Source: DATARH01 sp035504235 (GTDB taxonomy: Bacteria; Pseudomonadota; Alphaproteobacteria; ATCC43930; CGMCC-115725). From it: DNA of 21,267 bases. Position numbers and translations under genes: made by a program. The notes beneath the pieces are model-generated. The model saw only the letters and a list, made by a program, of their open reading frames with translations. It searched no databases and was not told the DNA's origin. The stretch covers positions 1-21,267 of the forward strand of contig DATJSH010000271.1 in the NCBI GenBank assembly GCA_035504235.1. Reading direction: 5' to 3'. This document shows positions 7,120 to 14,660 of this stretch, in pieces. Position 1 is the first letter of the stretch; the number at the start of each line of letters is the position of its first letter.

Positions 7120-8493
7120 ATGGCGCAAAGTTTCGACTTCACCTCGCTAAGCCGCGCTTTTCGCGAAAAGCGCGCCAGCCCGATCTCAGTCATGGAGGAA
7201 GTGCTGGCGCGCATCGCCGCCGCGGGCGATGACGGTGTGTGGATTTCGCGCGTGCCCGACGATGCCTTGCTCGCTCACGCCAAGGCGCTCGAAGCGCGCG
7301 GACCTACGGGGCTGCCGCTCTACGGACTGCCCTGCGCGATCAAGGACAATATCGATGTCGCGGGATTGCCGACGAGTTGTGGTTGCCCGGATTTTTCCTA
7401 CGCGCCCGCGACATCGGCGCCGGTCGTCGAGCGCTTGCGCGAAGCCGGCGCGCTGATTGTCGGCAAGACCAATCTCGACCAGTTCGCCACCGGCCTCGTT
7501 GGCACGCGGTCGCCTTACGGCGTGCCAAGGAATCCGTTCGAGCCGAACTATATTCCGGGCGGGTCGAGTTCGGGATCGGCCGTAGCGGTGGCGTCCGGTC
7601 TGGTCGCGTTCGCGCTGGGCACCGACACGGCCGGCTCGGGTCGGGTGCCGGCGTCGTTCGGCAACATCGTCGGACTGAAGCCTACACGCGGTCTGCTGAG
7701 CACACGCGGCGTCTACCCCGCCTGCCGCACGCTCGATTGCGTCTCAATCTTCGCGCTGACAGTGGAAGACGCCACACTGGTCGCGGAGGTCGCGCGCGGA
7801 TTCGACGCAAGCGACGGATATTCGCGCGAAGCGCCGGAGGATTTCGTGGCGATCGATCAGGCGCCCGAGCGGTTCGCATTCGGCGTATTGCCGGACAGCG
7901 AGCGGGAATTCTTCGGTAACGCCGATGGGTCCGCACTCTACGCGGCGGCGATCGAGCGACTGACGAGGCTTGCCGGCAAGATGGTCGTGATCGACTACAA
8001 GCCGTTCATCGAGGTCAACGCCCTGCTCTATACCGGGCCTTGGTTGGCCGAGCGCTATGGTGCGGTGAGCGACGCCATTGGCGCGAGCAGTGATGCGCTG
8101 CATCCGGTGCTGCGCCAGATTATCGCCAGCGGCGCGGCTATCTCGGGCGCGGATGTCTTCGCCGGGTTGCATCGGCTGATGGAACTGCGGCAGGCGATCG
8201 CGTCAATCTGGCGCGAGATCGACCTTCTCGTGCTGCCGACGACCGGAACCACCTACCGCGTCGCCGAGATCGAGGCCGAACCGATCGCGCTCAACGCCAA
8301 TCTCGGGCGCTACACCAACTTCTGCAACCTGCTCGATCTGTCAGCAATCGCGATCCCGGCTGGGTTTCGGCGCGACGGCCTGCCGTTCGGCGTGACCCTG
8401 TTCGCGCCGGCTTTCCACGACCCTCTGCTCGCAGGCATCGGAAGCGCACTTCACCGGGCCCAGGACTTGCCGCTTGGCGCCATGCCGGCCTAG
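7120..8493 (+). CDS. atzF: Allophanate hydrolase, amidase domain only
   Basis: The enzyme hydrolyses allophanate to ammonia and CO2, the final step of biuret and cyanuric acid breakdown. The 457 residues carry the amidase triad K75, S149 and S173. Their offset from AtzF numbering (K91, S165, S189, recalled) is a constant 16. The allophanate-hydrolase signature GTDTAGSGRVPASF, then NIVGLKPTRGLLSTRGV and LDCVSIFALT, separates it from generic amidases. Characterised AtzF proteins have about 600 residues with a separate C-terminal domain; that domain is absent here. The stop codon TAG shares a CTAG palindrome with the stop of ppc on the other strand, so there is no room for it. The ATG at 7120 has only a weak GAGC site upstream. 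The gene diverges from atzGE, each with its own sigma-54 promoter. Confidence 0.85.
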   Translation: MAQSFDFTSLSRAFREKRASPISVMEEVLARIAAAGDDGVWISRVPDDALLAHAKALEARGPTGLPLYGLPCAIKDNIDVAGLPTSCGCPDFSYAPATSAPVVERLREAGALIVGKTNLDQFATGLVGTRSPYGVPRNPFEPNYIPGGSSSGSAVAVASGLVAFALGTDTAGSGRVPASFGNIVGLKPTRGLLSTRGVYPACRTLDCVSIFALTVEDATLVAEVARGFDASDGYSREAPEDFVAIDQAPERFAFGVLPDSEREFFGNADGSALYAAAIERLTRLAGKMVVIDYKPFIEVNALLYTGPWLAERYGAVSDAIGASSDALHPVLRQIIASGAAISGADVFAGLHRLMELRQAIASIWREIDLLVLPTTGTTYRVAEIEAEPIALNANLGRYTNFCNLLDLSAIAIPAGFRRDGLPFGVTLFAPAFHDPLLAGIGSALHRAQDLPLGAMPA

Positions 8494-11273
8494 CCGCTGT
8501 TGCGCAATCCGGCGGCGATGCCGTTAATCGTCAGATGGATGCCGGTAACGACATCCTCGTCGCCATCGCCCGCCCGATAGCGGCGCAACAGCTCGATCTG
8601 CATGTGATTGAGCGGGTCCATATAGGGGAACCGATTGCGGATCGAGCGTGCGAGGAGTGGGTTGGTTTCGAGCAGCTGGTTCTGCTCCATGATCGCCAGC
8701 AGCGCCTCGATCGAGGTCTGCCATTCGGCGCGCAGCCGGGCGAAGATGCGCTCGCGCAGCCCGATATCGACGACCAGTTCCGCATAACGCGAAGCGATGG
8801 CGATGTCGCTCTTTGCCAGCACCATGTCCATGTTGCTGAGCAGCATCCGAAAGAACGGCCACTCGCGATACATCGCGCGCAGCGTGTCCATGCCGGTCGC
8901 CGGCTCGGCCTCGAGCCATGACTGCACGGCGCTGCCAAAGCCGTACCAGCCGGGCAGCATCAGCCGCATCTGCGCCCAGCTGAACACCCAAGGAATGGCG
9001 CGCAGGTCTTCGATCTTGTCCGACGCTTTGCGCGAGGCGGGTCGGCTGCCGATGTTGAGATTGGCGATCTCGCTGACGACCGTGGCCTCGCGGAAGAACC
9101 GGACAAAGCCGTCGGTCTCGTAAACCAGGTCGCGATAGGCGCGATAGGCGTCGCCCGAGAGCCGCTCCATGAGGTCGAGAAATTCCGGGTGCGGCGCCGG
9201 CGCTTCGGCCTGCAGCAGTGTCGCTTCGAGCGTCGCCGCGGCCAGGGTTTCGAGGTTGCGGCGTCCGAGATCGGCGTTCGAATACTTGCTGGCGATGACC
9301 TCGCCCTGTTCGGTGATGCGGATGGCGCCCTGCACGGCGCCTGGCGGCTGGGCGAGGATCGCCTGGTAGCTCGGGCCGCCGCCGCGGCCGACCGAACCGC
9401 CCCGGCCGTGGAACAGCCGAATCCCGACATCGTGCCGACGAAACACCTCGACGAGCGCGATCTCGGCCTTGTAAAGCTCCCAGCCCGAAGTCAGAAACCC
9501 GCCATCCTTGTTGCTGTCGGAATAGCCGAGCATCACCTCCTGTACGCGGCCGCGGCTTTCAAGGAGGCGCATGTATTCGGGCATCCCGAGCAACGCGTCC
9601 ATCACCTCGCCGCAATTGCGCAAATCCTCGATCGTCTCGAACAGCGGCACGATATCGAGGTCGAGCTTCCCCTCGCGCGGGTGCAAGAGACCCGCTTCCT
9701 TGAGCAGCACGGCGACTTCGAGCACGTCCGAGACATTGGTCGCCATCGAGATCACGTAATGCGGCACGGCATCGGGGCCGTAATGGCGATGCGCTTCCGC
9801 GGTGGCCCGCACGATCGCCAGTTCGCCCGTTGTCTCGTTGGAGTAGCTCTCAAAGGGCGAGGCGAGGGGGCGTGCAGTGGAAAGCTCGGCGAGGAGCAGC
9901 GCGACCCGTTGATCCTCACCGAGCGTCAGATAGTTCGCGCCGGGCCGCACCACCTCCAACAATTCGGCGACAACCCGCTCATGCACGGCCGAATTCTGGC
10001 GCAGGTCGATCGCCGCCAGATGAAAACCGAACACGTCGACAGCGCGACGCAAATTCTTCAGCCGGCCATTGGCGAGGAGTGCCGAACCATTGGCGATCAA
10101 CGAGTTGCCGACGATTGCGAGATCGGCGAGCAACTCGTTGCTGTCTGCATAAGATGTGGCGCTGCCGACCGGCGCCTGCGCGGGATCGGCGTGGTCGAGC
10201 GCGCGCGCGGTCGCGGCGAGACGCGCATGGATGCCGGTGATGGCGCGGCGATAGGGCTCGTAGCGGCGGAAGGCCGAGCGGTCTGGCGAACGCGCCGCCA
10301 GCTCATTAAGCGAAGGCGACACTTCGACGAGCCGGCTGTCAAGCGACAGCTCGGCGCCGAGCAGCCGCAACTCGGCGAGGTAATGCCGCATCGCCTTGGC
10401 GCTTTGCAGCTTCAGCGCATCCTGCAGCACCGCGGCGGTGACAAACGGATTGCCGTCGCGGTCGCCGCCGATCCAGCTGCCCATGCGCAGAAACGACGGC
10501 AACGGTGTCGACACCGCCCCCATCGCGGCGAGCTCGGCTTCGAGATCGGCATAAAGATGCGGCAGCTCGCTAAGGAAGCTGTAATCGTAATAGGCAAGGC
10601 CGTTATTGACCTCGTCGGTCACTTGCAGCCGTGTGCGGCGCAACAGGTTCGTCTGCCACAGCGTCAGGACGGCCCGGCGCAACGCCGCCTCGTTCGCGGC
10701 AATCTCCTCGTCGGTCATCGGACGGCGGTCGCGCTCGCCGAGCAGATCGGCGACCTCCATTTCGCGATCGATCATGCTTTTGCGGCGCACCTCGGTCGGG
10801 TGCGCCGTCAGCACCGGCACCACCATCGCTTCGGCAAAGAAGCGTCGCAGCCGGTCGGGCGGCACAGCGGCCGCGCTCACCTGCCCGAGCGCGTAGGCCA
10901 TCGTGCCCTCGCGCGGGGCCGAGGATACCAAGGCATGCGCGCGACCCCGACGGATGTGGTGCTGATCCTCGGCGATGTTGGCGAGGTGCGAGAAAAAGCC
11001 GAACGCGCGGATGATCTGCAATGCCTGGCCGCGCGGCAGCGAATTAAGCGTGCGTTCGAGGTCGTCGCGCGCCGCACCGTCTTCGTCGCGGCGAAAGCGG
11101 ATCGAGCTTTGCCGGATGTGCTCCACGGTATCGAAGACCGCCGCGCCGCGTTGCTCACGCACGGTGTCCCCAAGAATCCGGCCGAGAAGCCGGATGTCCT
11201 CGCGCAGCGGCCGGTCTTTGTCATCGCGCCGGGGATCGATTTCAGTGGCTTCGGCGATCGACACGTCATTCAC
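8490..11273 (-). CDS. ppc: Phosphoenolpyruvate carboxylase
   Basis: The enzyme carboxylates PEP with bicarbonate to oxaloacetate, the main anaplerotic reaction of many bacteria. The protein has 927 residues, a normal length. Both family signatures are intact: VLTAHPTEVRRKS with the catalytic His at 158, and VMLGYSDSNKDGG with Lys at 589. The glycine-rich loop FHGRGGSVGRGGGP follows, and the chain ends NGIAAGLRNSG, the usual C-terminus that contributes to the allosteric site. The GTG start lies inside the 3' end of the permease gene (8-bp overlap), so it is translated from the biuH-permease-ppc transcript; its own Shine-Dalgarno sequence is weak. Its position at the end of a sigma-54-controlled nitrogen operon is unusual. 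A separate housekeeping copy elsewhere in the genome cannot be excluded. Confidence 0.96.
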   Translation of the reverse strand: MNDVSIAEATEIDPRRDDKDRPLREDIRLLGRILGDTVREQRGAAVFDTVEHIRQSSIRFRRDEDGAARDDLERTLNSLPRGQALQIIRAFGFFSHLANIAEDQHHIRRGRAHALVSSAPREGTMAYALGQVSAAAVPPDRLRRFFAEAMVVPVLTAHPTEVRRKSMIDREMEVADLLGERDRRPMTDEEIAANEAALRRAVLTLWQTNLLRRTRLQVTDEVNNGLAYYDYSFLSELPHLYADLEAELAAMGAVSTPLPSFLRMGSWIGGDRDGNPFVTAAVLQDALKLQSAKAMRHYLAELRLLGAELSLDSRLVEVSPSLNELAARSPDRSAFRRYEPYRRAITGIHARLAATARALDHADPAQAPVGSATSYADSNELLADLAIVGNSLIANGSALLANGRLKNLRRAVDVFGFHLAAIDLRQNSAVHERVVAELLEVVRPGANYLTLGEDQRVALLLAELSTARPLASPFESYSNETTGELAIVRATAEAHRHYGPDAVPHYVISMATNVSDVLEVAVLLKEAGLLHPREGKLDLDIVPLFETIEDLRNCGEVMDALLGMPEYMRLLESRGRVQEVMLGYSDSNKDGGFLTSGWELYKAEIALVEVFRRHDVGIRLFHGRGGSVGRGGGPSYQAILAQPPGAVQGAIRITEQGEVIASKYSNADLGRRNLETLAAATLEATLLQAEAPAPHPEFLDLMERLSGDAYRAYRDLVYETDGFVRFFREATVVSEIANLNIGSRPASRKASDKIEDLRAIPWVFSWAQMRLMLPGWYGFGSAVQSWLEAEPATGMDTLRAMYREWPFFRMLLSNMDMVLAKSDIAIASRYAELVVDIGLRERIFARLRAEWQTSIEALLAIMEQNQLLETNPLLARSIRNRFPYMDPLNHMQIELLRRYRAGDGDEDVVTGIHLTINGIAAGLRNSG

Positions 11274-12846
11274 CCGGTTCGGCGACCGCGTCCTCGGGCG
11301 CGATGATCGACTGGTTCTGCCCTTGCCACGCCAAGCCGAGACAGATCAGCGCGACAAAGAGATAACCGAGAGCCACCGGCGATGAGTTGCCAAACCCGAG
11401 CGCCGTACCGTTGATGACGCCAAAATAGGCAAGCACCGCCGCGCCGAGCGCATAGATCGCGGCACGGTTGAAGCTCTTATCGATGATGAAGGCGGCCGTC
11501 GCGCCGAGCATCAGCCCGGTCAACGTTCCGCCGCCGCCGAATAACTCGAGCCCGTGATAGATGACGCCGTGCCCGGCGAGCTTGTCAAAGCCGACTTCCG
11601 CCGCCGAGGTGCCGGCCGCGGCGAGCGCGCCGTCGACCTGGTTTTGCGCCCAGGACGCGATGTTGGGCAGCATCGCGAGGATCACCGCGGGGGCGTGGCG
11701 CGCCGGCGTCGACTCAAATGCTTGGGCGCCAATCACCAGGCCGATATAGAGCAGGATCGGCAAGATCGCGACGAGCGGCACCACCGCGAGCAGCAGCGCC
11801 GTCAGTCCGGTGAAACAGACCAGCGCGATGACGATCCCGGTCGCGAGGGAATAGCCGATCCGGCCGCCGACCGCCTTCCAGCCCGGGTGGCCGATATAGA
11901 CCGCCGGTGGAAACGGCGAGCCCAGCAACGCGCCGGCCAAGGCGCCGATTCCGTCAGCGATCAGCACCTGGCGCAAATTGTATTCGTCACCCGCTGCGGC
12001 GGCGCTCTCAACGTTGTTCATGCCCTCGGTGAAATTGTAGATGCCCAGCGGCACCGCGATCACCAAAAGCGGGCCGATATCGTGCAGTCCCGCAAGGAAA
12101 TCGAGCGACGGGATCGGCACGTGGATGCCGAATTTGGCGAGCGCCGTGCCGACCGCGGCCGGGTCCATGACATGGTTGATCCCGGTCAGGGTCACGAACC
12201 AGCCGATTAGCGTGCCGACAACCACCGCGGCAAGCCCGCCCGGCACGCCGCCGGGAAGCCGAACCCCCGCGCACCAGCTGACGAGGATGATCGCCAAGGA
12301 GACAAAGGCGAGCCATGGCACTTGCCACGAAAGAAACGCCGGGCGCATCGAAATGAAGGCGATCGAGATGCCGGCGAGCGCGCCGAGCATCGCCGCGCGC
12401 GGCGTATATTTGCGCAGGGTCGGCCCGACAAAGGCACCGATGAGGATCACGCAGCCGATGATGAAGGCCCAAGCGAGACCGGCCTGCCAGGCGAGGACCG
12501 GGTCCTTGGTCTTCAGATAGGTCGGCAGCATGACCAGAAAGACGACGATGAACATATGCGGCACGGAGGGGCCGTAGGGCAGCGCCGTCACGTCGCTCCG
12601 CCCTTCTTTCTTAGCCAGCTGGTAAGCGAGCCACGCGTAGAACAGATTGCCGATCGGGAGCGCAATGCCTAGCGCCGGCAGCACCCGGCCGAAGACGATA
12701 CCGTCGGGCATCTTGACGACGCCGAGACAAAGCCCGGTCAGGACGATCACGTTCAGGGCGACATTGGTAAAAAGGCCGAAGAAGCCGTTCCAATCGCCCG
12801 GCACCCACCAACGCGGCTCGGCTTCGGCGGCGGTTGCGATGCTCAT
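11266..12846 (-). CDS. NCS2-like (xanthine/uracil-type) permease, candidate biuret/ureide transporter
   Basis: This 526-residue integral membrane protein has many hydrophobic segments and resembles the nucleobase:cation symporter-2/AzgA type: an N-terminal NxxGFFGLFTNVALNVIVL segment, then ALPYGPSVPHMF, and the central acidic segment YNFTEGMNNVESAAAAGDEYN. In NCS2/AzgA relatives that segment lies in the substrate-binding region. Family members carry purines, pyrimidines or related ring or ureido compounds with protons. It lies 12 bases downstream of biuH, its GGGGGAAG ribosome site overlaps the biuH stop, and it overlaps ppc by 8 bp. The setting makes biuret, cyanuric acid or another ureide the likely cargo, but this is inference. 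The assignment within the superfamily is made by eye. Confidence 0.72.
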   Translation of the reverse strand: MSIATAAEAEPRWWVPGDWNGFFGLFTNVALNVIVLTGLCLGVVKMPDGIVFGRVLPALGIALPIGNLFYAWLAYQLAKKEGRSDVTALPYGPSVPHMFIVVFLVMLPTYLKTKDPVLAWQAGLAWAFIIGCVILIGAFVGPTLRKYTPRAAMLGALAGISIAFISMRPAFLSWQVPWLAFVSLAIILVSWCAGVRLPGGVPGGLAAVVVGTLIGWFVTLTGINHVMDPAAVGTALAKFGIHVPIPSLDFLAGLHDIGPLLVIAVPLGIYNFTEGMNNVESAAAAGDEYNLRQVLIADGIGALAGALLGSPFPPAVYIGHPGWKAVGGRIGYSLATGIVIALVCFTGLTALLLAVVPLVAILPILLYIGLVIGAQAFESTPARHAPAVILAMLPNIASWAQNQVDGALAAAGTSAAEVGFDKLAGHGVIYHGLELFGGGGTLTGLMLGATAAFIIDKSFNRAAIYALGAAVLAYFGVINGTALGFGNSSPVALGYLFVALICLGLAWQGQNQSIIAPEDAVAEPGE

Positions 12847-12858
12847 CGAATCTTCCCC

Positions 12859-13530
12859 CTAATGTGCCGCGCGGAGTGCGCCAACGACTGCCTCCGAGCG
12901 CCCGACCCAACCAAAAATCCCGCCCTGCGCCTTGATCATCTTGAGGCCCATCTCCTGGAATTCCGGGAAGTACGAACCGACGCAGTCTTCAAGCACGAGA
13001 CAGTCGAAGCCGCGGTCATTCGCCTCGCGGACAGTGGTGTTGACGCAGACCTCCGTCGTCACGCCGCAGACAATCAACTGGCGGATGCCGCGATGCTTGA
13101 GGATCGCGTCGAGGTCGGTCGCGTAAAACGCACCCTTGCCGGGCTTGTCGATGACCGGCTCACCAGCACTCGGGTAGAGTTCGGGGATGATGTCGTGGCC
13201 CGGCTCGCCACGAACGAGCAGCCGGCCCATCGGCGACATGTCGCCGATCCGCAACGAAGGGTTGCCTCGCGTCAGCTTCGCGGGTGGCAGGTCGGCGAGG
13301 TCGGCGCGGTGCCCCTCGCGCGTGTGGATAATGGTGAGTCCCGCGCCGCGCATCGCCTCCAGAAGGTGCCGGGTCGGCGCAATCGTACCGCGCAGCCGAC
13401 CGACGTCATTCCCGAGCGACTCGCCGAACCCGCCAGGCTCGAGGAAATCGCGCTGCATGTCGATGATAAGGAGCGCGGCGGCGGCCGGTTCAAAATCGAA
13501 GGGATAAGGTTCGGCCTGGATGGAAGGCAT
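12859..13530 (-). CDS. biuH: Isochorismatase-fold amidohydrolase, probable biuret hydrolase
   Basis: The 223-residue cysteine hydrolase has the family triad D24 (IIDMQRDF), K129 (VIDKPGKGAF) and C162 (GVTTEVC). The spacing K129 to C162 (33) equals that of Rhizobium BiuH (Lys142, Cys175, recalled). Q202 is 40 residues past the Cys, matching the substrate-binding Gln215 of that enzyme. Biuret hydrolase converts biuret to allophanate and ammonia, and the product is the substrate of the nearby AtzF. Alternatives in the same fold are ureidoacrylate hydrolase (RutB) and N-carbamoylsarcosine amidase; the context and the Gln favour BiuH. It is the first gene of a three-gene operon. The ATG at 13528-13530 lies about 23 bases after the start predicted for the sigma-54 promoter at 13565-13579. 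Confidence 0.78.
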   Translation of the reverse strand: MPSIQAEPYPFDFEPAAAALLIIDMQRDFLEPGGFGESLGNDVGRLRGTIAPTRHLLEAMRGAGLTIIHTREGHRADLADLPPAKLTRGNPSLRIGDMSPMGRLLVRGEPGHDIIPELYPSAGEPVIDKPGKGAFYATDLDAILKHRGIRQLIVCGVTTEVCVNTTVREANDRGFDCLVLEDCVGSYFPEFQEMGLKMIKAQGGIFGWVGRSEAVVGALRAAH

Positions 13531-13564
13531 CGTCGGGCCTTGCGTTCGGTTCGCCAGTACCTAC

Positions 13565-13579
13565 GCAAGTCCCGCGCCA
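13565..13579 (-). promoter_or_regulatory. Sigma-54 (-24/-12) promoter of biuH-permease-ppc
   Basis: The minus strand reads TGGCGC-GGGAC-TTGC. This is RpoN geometry with ten bases between the conserved GG and GC and a single departure from TGGCAC/TTGC. The predicted start is near 13553, just ahead of biuH. The core TGGC-N7-TTGC is the same as at the two atz promoters. No clear NtrC site was found upstream. Confidence 0.75.
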
Positions 13580-13650
13580 ACGAGGGTGAATTCCGTACGG
13601 ATACGGCGCTGTTCGCCGTTTCGGCGCTGGCGCAATGACCGCCTTTCGCG

Positions 13651-13863
13651 CTATGCCGCCGTCCCCGGATGCTCTCGCAAAGGCCGGCTGACCGGTCCGA
13701 AACCAGCCATTCGGCGACGGCGGTCTATATCGCCGGCAGCCATCACCGTGAGCTCGACGGCTGGCCAAAGCCATTTAGCGGTACGCCGCGGACGGCAGGC
13801 CTTTTCGATCGATCCCTCTGTGAAGCGACTCGACAGGGATTTCGCTACCTTGCGGCGCCCCAT
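13651..13863 (-). CDS. Possible 70-residue hypothetical protein
   Basis: An ATG at 13861-13863 follows a good ribosome site (GAAGGA, six bases upstream). The predicted product is basic (MGRRKVAKSLSSRFTEGS at the N-terminus) with no recognised domain. It lies upstream of, and in the same direction as, biuH, outside the sigma-54 promoter. The frame is interrupted by no stop, but composition alone is weak evidence. It may be a remnant or a spurious frame. The rest of the interval 13580-13956 shows no other gene. Confidence 0.25.
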   Translation of the reverse strand: MGRRKVAKSLSSRFTEGSIEKACRPRRTAKWLWPAVELTVMAAGDIDRRRRMAGFGPVSRPLREHPGTAA

Positions 13864-13956
13864 GTCGTTCCTTCAATGCTTTTGCAAATGATAAGGACGC
13901 CTAGAGCCCATGCGGAGCCTGAGCCGATCGCGTCATCCTCTAAGTTATTGAAAAAC

Positions 13957-14003
13957 TGGCTGGGGGAGTAGGATTCGAACCTAGACTGGCGGAGTCAGAG
14001 TCC
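13957..14003 (-). tRNA. tRNA-Gln(CUG) 3' fragment (attachment-site scar, not a functional tRNA)
   Basis: Read on the minus strand, 47 bases match the 3' part of a glutamine tRNA. They contain part of the anticodon stem, the loop CTCTGAC (anticodon CUG), the extra loop, the T arm GGTTCGAATCC, the 3' acceptor strand TCCCCCA, the discriminator G and an encoded CCA. The D arm and 5' acceptor strand, which would begin TGGGGGA, are missing. The match stops within the anticodon stem after three of five pairs. This is the usual extent of an integrase core site, and a broken integrase gene lies 166 bases away. Confidence 0.75.
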
Positions 14004-14119
14004 TAAAAGCCGCCCCGTCAGCAACGGAGGTGAGACGACAGTATCCCACATAAATCTTTGTATTTCCTCGAAACGTCGCGACAATAGCCACTCAGGAACC
14101 GACGCAAACCCTAATTTCG

Positions 14120-14140
14120 GGGGTTACTCAGGGGTAACTC
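14120..14140 (+). repeat. Two near-identical 10-bp direct repeats, possible integrase arm sites
   Basis: GGGGTTACTC (14120-14129) and GGGGTAACTC (14131-14140) repeat with an 11-bp period, and also form an inverted GTTAC/GTAAC pair. They lie between the core fragment and the integrase start at 14169, where arm-type binding sites and the integrase promoter are commonly found. The role is inference from position only. Confidence 0.35.
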
Positions 14141-14168
14141 GGATCGAGTAGCGGATCAGGGCCGCGCG

Positions 14169-14660
14169 ATGGCAAGCAAGATCACGAAGCGACTGGTCGA
14201 TACGGCGACACCGGACGCGGCCAAAGATGCGTTCTGGTGGGATAGCGAGCTGCGCGGTTTCGGGCTGAAGGTCACCCCGGCGGGAGTGAAGGTCTATGTC
14301 CTGCAATACCACGTCGGCACCGGACGCAAGGCCCGGCGGCGACGGCTGGTCATCGGACGGCACGGGTCGCCGTGGACCCCGGAAACCGCTCGCACCGAGG
14401 CAAAGCGGTTCTCCGGCGATGTCGCAAAGGGGCTCGATCCGTGGGATCGGCGCCAGCAAGAGCGCAACATGATCACCGTCGCCGAGCTGTGCGACCTGTA
14501 CTCGCCGAAGGCGTTTCCCATAAAAAGGCGACGACGCTGCGATCAGATCGTGCCCGGATCGAGCACCACATCAAACCGCTGCTCGGCAAGCGCCGGCTCG
14601 ATCAGGTCACGCGGGCCGATGTAGGCGCGTTCTGACCGATGTGAAGGCCGGCAAGACGGG
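14169..14660 (+). pseudogene. Tyrosine integrase (P4 type), frameshifted and truncated
   Basis: The ATG at 14169 opens a P4-type arm-binding domain (DUF4102): ASKITKRLVDTA, then FWWDSELRGFGLKVTPAGVKVYVLQY, and LVIGRHGSPWTPETAR. After VAELCDLY (about 14505) the coding sequence moves to another frame, where it continues LAEGVSHKKATTLRSDRARIEHHI and RRLDQVTRADV, the SAM-like core-binding domain. A second shift near 14633 is needed to reach TDVKAGKTG (to about 14660). The catalytic domain with R..HxxR..Y is missing: homology stops and a membrane-fusion-protein fragment begins. An intact integrase would have about 400 residues; some 160 remain. It is certainly inactive. Confidence 0.85.

Larger units (their letters stand above)
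13957..14660. mobile_element. End of a degraded tRNA-integrated element
   Basis: The tRNA-Gln fragment and the neighbouring integrase remnant mark the end of an integrated island. When an element inserts into a tRNA 3' end, the duplicated 3' fragment faces the flanking chromosome with its CCA side. Here the CCA points left, so the element would lie to the right (14004 onward) and the biuret block would belong to the older chromosome. The other end and the intact tRNA-Gln are not in the window. Confidence 0.6.

Noticed and set aside
9189..11306. A 705-codon open frame on the plus strand opposite ppc
   Set aside because: It is antisense to a PEP carboxylase with both signatures intact, and its length comes from the high third-position G+C of ppc. 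It contains long His/Arg/Ala-rich stretches and no recognisable domain.
11554..12210. A 218-codon plus-strand frame inside the permease gene
   Set aside because: It is antisense to clear membrane-protein coding sequence, is rich in Arg, Asp and Gln, and is a mirror of hydrophobic codons.
12862..13638. A 258-codon plus-strand frame over biuH
   Set aside because: It is fully antisense to the biuret-hydrolase-like gene, which shows an intact Asp-Lys-Cys triad. The antisense product has no motif or ribosome site of note.
13957..14003. A functional tRNA gene
   Set aside because: The D arm and 5' acceptor strand are missing and the anticodon stem lacks two pairs, so it cannot fold into a tRNA.
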